The notes beneath the pieces were generated by a model. The model saw nothing but the letters and a program-made list of their open reading frames with translations, was not told the DNA's origin and did not search any database. Shown piece after piece: positions 1 through 62,100 of a stretch of 64,000 nucleotides of DNA (position 1 is the stretch's first letter; the number at the start of each line of letters is the position of its first letter). Made by a program: the position numbers and the translations under genes. The stretch is from Eopsaltria australis (taxonomy: Eukaryota > Chordata > Aves > Passeriformes > Petroicidae), in assembly GCA_034509425.1 (NCBI GenBank), contig JAVTVJ010000303.1, positions 1,240,001 through 1,304,000 of the forward strand. The letters are read 5' to 3'.

Positions 1-3000
1 TGCTCAGTGCCAGGGACAAGGGCATCTCAGGATCCCATGTTGATCTGTGCCTGGGAATGCCGAGCTGCATGTCATGCCTGGAAAACAGGCCCCACAGTGT
101 CCCCTCATGCTGCCACTGTCATGAGGGAGGGCACGGCTCCTACAGAGGGGCTTGCCTGGATTTTCCAAAGCAGTTTGGGGTAGGGCTGAGCCCCAGGTGT
201 GCAGCAGAGCTGTGGTCTGCAGTTGTCCCTGCAATTTTCCTCTGCTTTCACGTGGGTGGGATGCCACCAGGTAATCTTGCCAGCTGTGATGACAGGACAT
301 CTCACGTGTTTCCCCTCCAGGATGGGGCACTGGGTTGTGGTGACTCAGAGTCTGCATTTGTAGCCATGCACAGGTGGTGTCCTGGTGTCCGTCTGCTGCT
401 GCAGGACGTGCACTGGGCCCTGAGAGCCCAAGGAGTTAAACTGCTTTCAAACAGGCCTCTTCATACTAATAAAAGTACCTTGGAGCTGGTCCAGCAGGCA
501 GACACCTGGGTATTATCCAAGCATCTGACACCCCTAGAGAACCAGAGCCTTGATGAGCTTTGTACACTCTCAGAAATCTTGGAGAAGAAAGGAGGCTCTC
601 CATAGAAAATGGATTTTCAGGGCCAGCTGAAGGACATGACGTTCAAGATCATTGCTTTAAAATAATTTCAGCTGCAGTTAATGTGAAGCAAAGAAGAAAA
701 GAAAACCCAAGACAGTGAAAGGATAATTAATTCTGAGTTGGAGCTGCAGTTTGGAAGGGCTGTATTGTGAAGTGACCCTTTTCCAAATGATACCTGTACT
801 GGCTCTTCTCAGAGAGCCCTTTGCAGTGAAATGTTGTGTTGTTTTACTTTTATACTGTATATTTTTTTCCCCTGGAGTTACAGAGTGACCTTGAGTTCAC
901 CCTTTCAGAGAAGTGCCCGGTGTAGTGAGGAGGTTCCGCAGGGAGCCTGGCACAGGCAGGCTGGTCTGAGCAGAGCCCTTTGGGGCCTGTCCCCCTTTGA
1001 GTGCCATGGTAGGTGGTGCCTGGCTGTCCCCTGGGCTTACGGCTCCCTGCTATCCATCCTGCTTTGTTCCTCCCTTCTCCCCAAACCACCACAGTGTGCA
1101 CCCTCAGCAAGAGAAGTTCTGCAGAACCCCTTTTAGGATCGTGCAGTATCCCTTTGGAAGGGCACAGTGTCCGCACTCCCAGGGTCTCACCCTGCAGAGC
1201 TCGAAGGGAACTTGGGTCAATGGATCACCCTCTCCGGCTCCAACCTCCTCTCGCCGCTGCATCTCCTCCATTCCTGGCACGTGTTGTACTGAATTTCTCC
1301 AGAAGCTTAGAGATGTTTTTTATGAGGAGCTGTTCCAGGGACTGAAGCCTGTACAGAATATGATGTTTATTACTGGGCCATTCCAATGTAATTTGAAAAA
1401 TATCTATTTCTGGCCTACTTGCTCTTCCTCAGCTTACAGAGAAACTAAATACAAAGCATAGAGGCCAGAGCTCTAATGAGATTCATATTTTGGACATCAG
1501 ATTAGTACAATAATGCATTTCACACTGTTGTTTCCTAATTTGCCTAATCAAATAAAAGGAGATGAAGCATCACAGAGCCCAACCTCCCAGTTCCAACAAG
1601 GCAGCGCTGAACCCATCACTTGGCGCTTCAATTAATTTTCCCCACACAGGTTGGCCAAAACACATAATTTAATCAGCATCTTGCAGCTCTGTCAGTAGAC
1701 ACCATCTATCCCAGGGGCTGGCAATCCCAGGCAGCTGTCCCAGGGAACCAGAGTGCATGGATAGCCTGGACAGGTTTTGGGAAAGAGGGGAAGGTGTCTT
1801 GGGCCACTGCGGTCCATGCTGTCACGGCAGGGTATCAAGCAGACAGGTTCTGTGCTGTGCTAAATCCCAGGTAAATCCTTGCTCCAGTGCCACAGTTGGA
1901 GCAGATGGGTCTCCCTGTGCCCTCAGGAAATTGTCCGGAGAAGTGAGGGCTGTTGTTGGAGCTTGGGCAGGTGGCTGGGGCCAAGGTGGGGCTTGAGTTA
2001 ATGCTAAACCCAGTTGTGTGGTCAGGGAGGAATTTCTCTGTGACTTAGTCATGTCTTGTTACATCCCAAAATGGGCCAGACTCGTGCTCCAGGTACATCC
2101 ATGTTCCTGAAGGCAGCTTAGAAGCTCCTGTTTGGAGCAAGTCTCAAGTCTCCCTAAATGTCCTGCAGGGAGCTGGGAGCTTTTTGGGTACTGCCCAATT
2201 CACCACCCAGAACAAAGCAGTTCCACTTACAGAACCTGAATGCTGAGACCTGGTATCCCGCTCCTGGCTGTGGAGCAGACCTGGGAACCCCACAAATGTT
2301 GCAGGATTTATGCCATTGCAGATGCTTTCCTCCAACAATGTGTTGGAGAATTTAGCAGAATTTGATATTGTGCTTTTGAAGGAGAATCAATCAATGGGTT
2401 GGGTTTGGAGTTTTGTTATAATTCACTGGGAGTCAGGGATGGCATTTCAGTGTTTCAGTGCTAGTGACGAGAAGACCCAAAAATTGTACTAAAACCCCCC
2501 AAAGCAGAAAACCGTGTTTGAGTTCTGTTTCTCCAGAGATTCATCCTGGACTTGGCTGTGCTGTAGAATACATTCAGCTTTGCAGGTGGGATTTTGGCCT
2601 CAGAAGGTGCATTTGTTCCCAATCCCAGTGAGAATGGCTGTGGTTTGTTGCAGTGGGTCCCAGGGCTCCCCAGAAGGCAGCAGCAGCCACAGGCCCCAGC
2701 TGAGCAGTCCTGTGCATTCCCATTTGGGAAAATAAGTTCATTTACAAAATCGGGCAGAGCAGTCAATTGAAAAAAATTAAGTGTGAATTAAATAGTATTA
2801 TTTTGGTGCAAACATGGAAATCAAATCTTGCTTTTCCATAGGTTGTGGAGCCATCCTTTTTACACAGGAAGAACCATTGTGAGTTCACTGCCAAAACCCA
2901 AAAAAGTTATCAAGTAAAGGAAGTTTCTTGCATCCAAAGTCCCTCATTATATTAAAAAAATATTGCAGCACAAAATTTACAAATGCATCACAGGACCCAC

Positions 3001-4572
3001 TTGCACTGTTAAACAGATGGCACCTACACAGGACCCAAAAATATATAACAATTTTAATTGAGCTAATGCAAAACAGATTTGTGAAATAAAATAGGACATG
3101 CCAGGTCTAATAAGACCTTCCCCAGAAACTGTGATGTTAGTTTTGTAATGGCACAAGAGGTACTCAGAAGCTGCTCCTTAGCGAGTGAAGCGCAGCCTTG
3201 ACTTGCTCACTGCAGCCTCTGAAGTTCCTTCTTAACTGCCTCTCCTGTGGCTTTTCCTGGGACTGCTGTGCTGACCCCTGTGGCCCCGTGAGCCACTTGC
3301 CCGGTGTCCTGCTCTGGTGCAGCTCCAAGGGCTGGAGCCCTGGCTCTTGGTGAGGACAACAGCCAAGGCTCTCCCTTCGGCAGTCAGGAAGGGGACGTTG
3401 CTCTGGCCACACCTGAGCTTGGTGTCTGCAGCAGGTGGGCTGCTACCTATGGCCATCCTGCTCCCAGGACCGCACTGCGAGGCCCATTTTGGAAGCCCAG
3501 CAGGGTTCTGCCTCCCAGCACTGCAGAGCTGAGCTCCCAAATTTCCCCTCAGAGGCTCCTCTGGTGAAGGAGAGGTTCCCTAAGCTGAACTCTGAAGGAG
3601 GTGGTGCCGGTGCCCTTGCTGCTTCCCAGTGAACTAAGGAAAACACCTGTCCTGCAGCAGAGCAGGGTTCCTGTAGAGGTAGCACTCAATGACAGAGATC
3701 AAATGGGGATTTTTCCCTCATTGATAGCACTGGGTTCCTTTACCTTTCCCCGCATTCTGAATTGTGACCAATAAAAGAACCACTTCTTCCACAGCTGGAA
3801 AGGGAGGTTTGGTCTGAAACAACAGAATATAGAATTCCCAAGTTCCTCCTACACATGCAGAAGAAACAGCAAAAAGAAAAACCTAAACCCTCCCCTACTT
3901 AGAACTTTCAGCTTTGTTTTTTCCCTGGAGCATGATTCGGACTGTGAGGACATGTTAAAGGTGACAACAGTGACCAGGGCAGTCTGATGTCACTACAGGT
4001 TTTGCAGAGGCCAGACACCTGTGTCCTGAGAGTCTGTGAGAATTCCAGGAAAGGGATGCAAACCCATGACCTGCATGAGATGCCATTGCTGAGAGGGGTT
4101 AAAGATAAGGTTATCTTTGCCACTAAACCCCAGCACCCCCAGGAGTGGGAATGCACTCCTGTGTGGGAGCTTTCCACTATGACGAGACTGAGTCAAATGT
4201 GTAAAACAAACTGCAGCGTTCAAAATGCAGAGCTGTGGTGTTGTATTAGGGATGATCAGAAGAGGGATGTAGCACAGAAATTTGCTGCAGGAAAATCCCC
4301 AGCAGGAACTGGTACCGGCCAACCGGGTCAGTCGTGCAGTGTCTAGGGCTCGGGATGAGCCTGCATCACAGCCCTCAGAATTCCCTTCCATTTCGCCTTG
4401 GATCAGCCTGACCCGGCTCCCCCCCAGGTTACACACAGCAGGCCCATGCCTGACGAATGCTGTAGTTCTTGTTAAATCAAAAAACTGGAAGGGAACACAG
4501 CAAAAATAATTTTTAGTTCATATTAACTCCAGCCAATTCGTTGCTGCTATTATCAAAATACATAAAACAAAT

Positions 4573-4600
4573 GTTACGTTACGTTACGTTACGTTATGTT
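4573..4600. repeat. (GTTAC)n pentanucleotide microsatellite
   Basis: Four perfect GTTAC units from 4573, then a GTTAT variant and a partial GTT, in the flank downstream of ANTXR2. Short and probably length-polymorphic. Confidence 0.9.
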
Positions 4601-5432
4601 GAGGATCATCCTGTTCCCATGAATGCTCCTTTGCCTCGCTGGTGAGAGGATCCCCTCAGGGTTGCTTGGTGGCATTGCTGGGCTCTTTATACATGGCTCT
4701 TTAGGGTTCTCTCAGGCATTCTGAGCACTCCTGCCAAGTCTAACTTGTGTCATCTGAATCAGTGGATTTTATATCACCCTATGCCTCTTGCCCCCCAGAT
4801 CATTTGTGATGGACATTCCACATTATGTAATAAGGAAACTCTCAGGTATTATCTGCACCAAAATGCCAAGTGTAATATGCTGTGATACTGTGCCAGTTAG
4901 AAGGGAAAATCTGTGTAGAGACCCAAAATGTGGTGTTGCTTGGGATCAGCCTTTCTGTGAAGAACTGCTCGTTCCACGGTTTTCAATGGACACAGGCAGA
5001 AAGGACAAGAAATGGTCAGTGGATTTCTACTTCTGTGTCTCAGTTGGTTGCAAATATTCTTTGAGAGGCAGCAGATAAACATGAGGGAAAAGCCTTCATC
5101 ATCTGCATGTTGTCCTGTTACACAGCAGAGCTCGGAAGCTGGCACTCCAGTGATACCTCGGAATGAGTCGCATGTACGTGGAAAATGGAGGAAAAGTAAG
5201 AGGGAGACAATTGTGTTTTAACCTGGCATCAGCTGAGCTCAGTGCTTCTAGCTGTGCTGCCTCAGCACCCTGAGGAGCAGTGCAGGACCTCACCTGTGTC
5301 CTGGCACAGCTGCCCGGTGTTGGCTCTTGGTCTTGCATTGGGCTGGAGACTGCACAGAGGTTTAGTCGGCAGCTTTAGCTCAGCCAGGGGTTTACTGGTT
5401 GGGCTCTGTGGGTCAGACGTCCCCAGCCCAGG

Positions 5433-5461
5433 GCCAGTGCCAGTGCCACTGCCAGTGCCAC
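5433..5461. repeat. Imperfect GCCAGT hexanucleotide repeat
   Basis: Units gccagt, gccagt, gccact, gccagt and a partial gccac stand head to tail. The run generates an apparent alternating low-complexity peptide in overlapping reading frames on both strands, which is not a real protein. Confidence 0.85.
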
Positions 5462-5779
5462 CCAAGCTGTGGTTCTGCAGCGACAGGGCACTCAGTCACT
5501 GTGTCACTGTGGGCACTCAGTGGTTCTGGTTGTGTGGCTGATGCTCCACAAGGCATGAGCAGCATCCTTGGGGTGTTGGAAGGGTTCTCCATAGCCATGG
5601 ACAGCCAGGACCCCTGTGTGCAGCTCTGGCAGCTTTCCCAGACATGCTGTGGATGGGAAAGTGGGCTGCTTCTGGAAGTCAGTGTCATGGGTCACCATGG
5701 CACTGGAAAATGGAGGTCTGAGCTGTGCAGATGATGGGGAGGCTACGGGGGAGGAGAAGATGAAAATAATGACTGAAAC

Positions 5780-7561
5780 TTAGAGAATAATTTTATTTAT
5801 AGTCTAATGTGCAGACATGGTTGTTGGTGATGAGGCTACCAGTGACATAAATAAACTCAAGCAGAAGATCTAAGCGAGTATATAAATGTAAAGGCATCTT
5901 TGGGCAGTGCCACGGATTTGGACATGGACCAAGAGAATTATTTCTGTCCCTTGCGATTCCAATGAAGAGCACAAAGGAGATAATTAGCCCAGGATGCTCC
6001 GCATTGCTCTTTCCATCTTGCGCACATTCATGCCCACCAAATGTGAAATGTTCGCCTTTTCCCCTCCAACGTGATGGTTGTTGAACTTATTTTTAGTGTC
6101 ATTTGATAAGCCTCCCTGCTCCCAGAGAGACATCCCACTGACCCAGCCACTGGTCATTGTCTATACCAGTTCCCATCAAAGCGGGCGCGCTTTGTCAGGT
6201 TTCGACTCGAATATCCATTCTGCATCTGAAGTACAGTATCGAAAGTGACTGGATCATTTGAGCCTTTTTCTTCAGCTGCTCCCTCCTTCCTCCCCCACAG
6301 TGTTTCCGCTCACGCTAACATAATTTGGCATCGTCGACGTGACACGACACTGTTTTTTCTAAAAAAATTATAATACATACATTGTAGATGTTTGCTGATG
6401 GCCGGCGCTCCCATAAATTTAATTTCCAAATTGATGGAAAGGGGTCTTCCCCACTGCAGAATTGTACCCAATGCTCGGTGCCCACTGAGGAATGCACATA
6501 CAGTAATAGGTCATTCAATGTCAAAAGGCATAAAAAAGATGAGCAAAATCTTCACAGGCTGCTGCTTGCTGTTGCCTTTAATTATATTAATTAAACTTTG
6601 AAATTCTGATGCAAAGAGAGTTGCTGGCTTGTGACGCTGAAGAGCCCTTGGAGATTTGCGGGGGGAAAAAACCCTGAGATTCCAGCTTAGTGGCTACTGC
6701 TTTTTTTAATCTAAAAAAAAATACCCAAGCCTACGACTGCTAGGTATGTTTATAGATGATGATGTTTTATGCGCTACTGAACTGTGAATGCAGGAAAGGG
6801 GAAAAAACCACCAGCCACAGTGTCAAGGTCTTGAAGCATCAGTCCCTCCAACTCGGCTCAAGATCTCTGCTTACAGGCTGTCTTCCCGCGGAATAACGCT
6901 CTAGTAATTCCTTCCTGTCCCGGGTGCATAATGAAAGAAAGGTGTCTTCAAAAACTAAAGGGCAAAGTCTTGCTCGCTACCGATACCTTGAGGCATCCTG
7001 TCTACATTTTGTCATGCGTGTGCACTTTTCAGTGTTAGAGTGACAAGATTTCCAGTCAGAAGGTTCCCGTAAGGCACGACGGAGGGAGCTGGCGAGGGTT
7101 GGGGATCTGACATGGCTCTGAGGCACTCGACTCTGCGCCTACTTAGCCTGGTGGGAATTGTTATCCTGTGCCCATGGCAAGTAGTCCCTGTGTAAATACC
7201 ACGTGCCTCTGCCACAGCTGAGGAATGCTGCGTCTCCGCTAAAAGCACATTGTGTCCTGAGACTCTGTAGTCCTTAAAAAACAGCAAATAACAAAAATAG
7301 AAAAGCATTCTCATCTTTTGTATCTGTGCTGTCCCTTCGGTGTTGCACAGAGCCAGGCACACATGGCAGTGCTACTCTCCAGGGCACGGGCAGAGCACCA
7401 GTGCACAGTTGGAATGTGGGCTCCCAGAGCAGGGATGCAGGAACCTGCGGAGCTTGGGCTGGAAGGTGGTCCAAGGGATGCGAGGAAGGGCTCGGTTCTC
7501 TCAGCTGGGTAGGACAGTGGCAATGTGGCTGTCTCTCCTCCTGGTATCTGCTTCTCCTCCT
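5780..7561 (-). other. ANTXR2: Probable ANTXR2 3' untranslated region
   Basis: Sequence directly after the stop codon at 7562. It has no coding frame I can support. The clearest polyadenylation hexamer on this strand is AATAAA at 5797-5792, giving a UTR of about 1.8 kb if it is used. Variant ATTAAA hexamers also occur, for example near 6585-6580 and 6709-6704. Much of 5.9-7.05 kb is AT-rich yet unusually rich in retained CpG (around 6180-6215 and 6330-6350), unlike typical intronic or intergenic DNA nearby, which fits selective constraint. The 3' boundary is inferred, and longer or shorter UTR isoforms are possible. Confidence 0.5.
5792..5797 (-). terminator. Candidate polyadenylation signal AATAAA for ANTXR2
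   Basis: Plus strand reads tttatt here, so the minus strand carries canonical AATAAA. It lies within a short AT-rich run and is followed (lower coordinates) by T-rich sequence on the transcribed strand, compatible with a downstream element. No transcript evidence is available; this is the best hexamer found between 5.7 kb and the stop codon. Confidence 0.4.
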
Positions 7562-59106
<51,545 letters not shown>

Positions 59107-62100
59107 CTATTGCAAAGGAGGAAATAGTCACAAATAGGTTTCATAGTGCTATTTCAATGAGCAATCTTACTTTAAAACAAATGCTTGTCTCTAGAACACA
59201 CATACAGCTACAGGTTTGGTTTGCTAAGTCTGACTTTGTCAGACATTGCCTGGAGCATATGCAGCACCTGTACAGACAAGTCTAGGAGTTCCTAAGGCTT
59301 GGGTTAGTTTGTTAAACCCCAGAGAGCCTTTAAAATATAACAATGTGCAGATCCCTAACCTAATGTTCCATTAACCCCAATCCTAATGTTTAAGCCAAAA
59401 ATTAATCATAAGGCGCCTGATTCAAAACCTAATGCAGTCAAAAGCAGTCTTCCAACAATCGAGCCAAGTGCACGTTATTGTGCATGCTGGCACCTTGCCC
59501 TGTGTAAAGAGGCACAGGAACAGTGGTGTTCCTGACAGAGCTGCCTGCTGTTGGACAAGGATCTCACTTTAGCCCTCCCTGTTGAAAGTGGTATTTTTAG
59601 CAGGCATTCATAAACATTCCACGACATCAGTTCAGGTTCCTGCAATCACGGACACAGCAGAGAGTCCTGTTACTGTCCCCACTCTATCTGCATTTGCCAG
59701 GTCTGTGCCTGCTGCTGAGCTGCCCTGACTTCCTAGGAATGTCCCTCTTACGCTTAACTCCTGCCCTCATCTCAGTAGGGCTCTTTACACTCTGTGATGT
59801 TTCCCAGTGGTTCCTGTTGCTACATATCCAGGCCCAGCAGAAACAATCACGTAGTCACTGTTCTGACAAGAAGCACCCCAAGATCCAAGAAAGAGAGCAT
59901 CCTGCCTCACTGAACACTTGCCATATTGCCTCTCTCCCCACAAACTGTTGTGCACAAATTAATTTTTCAGTGCTTTAAAACCCACGTTAAATATTAAGTA
60001 GTATTTAAGAAAAACTGAGACCTTGCAGGCGCATGCATTTGGAAGAGACACAGCAACAGAGATCTTAGGAAAGAATGTAGCCTGGAGTTCTGTGCAAGCC
60101 AAGCAGTTCATATTAGCTGAGGATCTCGCTTCCAAAAAAGGGCTTTAGCCTTTTGATTCCTACTGCAGTGTGGAGAGAAGTTTCCCTTGGCTTGTTTGGG
60201 GGTTGAGGAATATTTTGTGTAGCATTTTATTCCTTTGCTGTAAAAGCATGTTCACTTTTTTCTCTGAAGAGTCGGACTGAACAGCTCAAGTGAAGCTGAG
60301 ACAGGAGGCCAGCTTTATGTGAAGCACAGATCCAGCAGGTGGCACAGAATTCATTAATTTTGCTTTTAGAGGGAGATCCTTCCAACCCCTGTGCTGGCCC
60401 CATTTGCCCAGTGTGTGAGGACGGGTCAATGGCACGAACTGGAGGTCGGGGAGAGGAGAATACAGTGTGGGACAGGACCGGACTTCCCTTGCAAAGCAGT
60501 AGTTCTCTAATTGCAATACATCCCAGGGTGAATTTTCTAATGCTGTACTTCCAAATGCAATATAAATCAGAAAAAAACCTAAACGAACCTGGGCATATTT
60601 AACTACCTTTGCATTTAAGAACTGGGAGGGGCTGAAATATGGTGTAGATAAAATGATCACAAATCATAAACAAAAGCAAATTTCAATATAGGGGTCAGGA
60701 TACACTGATTTCCTGCATGGAATCCTTTTTCATACATGCTCTTGACTAAAGCAGGAAAGTACTGCGTGTTAATACTGCTCCTAGAAATAACTGCTTCGAC
60801 AGTAATTTTTCATCATTTTTATTACTGCCATCCTCTGCTTAGCTTAAGCAAACTGTAGTATTTAGAGACTCTGTCTCTTTGCAAGGGCAGTGGCCTAATT
60901 CTACCATTTTCCCCCAAACAAAGCTTATATTGGAGTGAAAAAATCTCTGAAACTACTAAAATTTGGGTTTGTAAGTTTATCAGGTTCTTTTCCATCCTTC
61001 AAAAAGCCTCTTGATTGTCCACGCTTGAAAAATAAGAAATCTGCCTTGTCCCCAAAAGTCCCTCCCTTCAACAATCAAGTTACCTTAAAAAGCTGAAATC
61101 AAACCTCATAAAGGAGTAATTGGATTCAGGTGGAACCAGTCAGAAGCACACAGATACAGTTCTTTGCTTAACCTCTGCTTATGCTCTGGGTTCTCCTCAA
61201 CACTCCCTCTAAGCAACACTGAAACACTGTTCAGAACTGAGTTTTCCCACAGTTAAACAAAAGTCATCACATTCTCAGCAGGGTCCAAGCCCATGAGCTG
61301 TCCTGAGCACCAGCCGTGTGCGTGGTTTGGCTCATGAGAGTTCTGCCACCACGATGGAAAACTGAGAATATTTTCAACACAGCAATTACTGCATGGGCTT
61401 TCACGTGTGGGGGAAAAGAATATATATTTGCACATCTTAGAAGAAGGTACACACACTGGATGCCTTTCTTTATTCCCACTCACTCTATTCTATCTGTTTT
61501 AATCTTTTTTTTCCCTTTTCCATGCAAGCTGTTCCAGCCAGCACAATGCACTCCAGCACTCCAATACAAAGTTTATTTCCCCTGGCATCTTACCCATTTT
61601 CCCTGTGATCCATGTGCATTATTTAACATGCCTTCATGCCCCTGTTCTTTAGAATTTAGAACTAACTTTAAACTACCCTGATGTGGAAACCTGGGCTGCA
61701 AAGTCAGCAAGACCAAAATGAACTCCACAAAAGTCTATACAATGCTCCTTCTTTTCCATTTCAGGATAATCCAAGATGCTGCAAATTCATTATTTAGAAA
61801 CCTACTGCCCACAAGAGAAGTTGAAATTATAACTCTATAAGGCCATCTATGGATAGGATAGTTAAGCACTCTGCTGACATAAATTCAAATAAGACAAATT
61901 GCCTTAGTTTAACAGCATGCAAGAAGAGATTCTGAGAATTTATGTCATCCACTTCATCTCCAGAGGTCCATGCCAAATACAGGACTCTGCTCCCAGGCTC
62001 ACAAAGGCTTTTCTCTCATTCCCTGCTCTCCCCCTCCTCCCAGTGCTGGCTTGCCCAGAGAGAACCAATTCCCCACAAACCCAAGTGCAAAATAGAGCAG

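Larger units (their letters stand above)
1..5779. other. Downstream flank of ANTXR2; no recognisable gene
   Basis: 5.8 kb past the probable end of the ANTXR2 transcript. Reading frames of up to 182 codons occur (the longest is plus strand 57-605), but none matches a family I know, none has convincing exon structure, and several overlap each other on both strands. The segment around 1470-1740 is AT-rich with TAAT-type motifs and a TTGGCCAA half-palindrome and may be a regulatory element. Two microsatellites are listed separately. I see no rRNA, tRNA or transposon here. Confidence 0.6.

Noticed and set aside
59958..59995. Minus-strand GFKALKN-like peptide resembling the end of the vWA domain (FQALKGII)
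   Set aside because: Only about seven residues match, an in-frame stop follows at once, and there is no donor site or phase 0 end, so it is not the missing ANTXR2 exon.
60286..60660. 124-codon minus-strand frame upstream of the first visible ANTXR2 exon
   Set aside because: Checked as a candidate for the missing vWA exon; the peptide lacks the ADSK, FPV and ALKGII landmarks of the family and no suitable donor is present.
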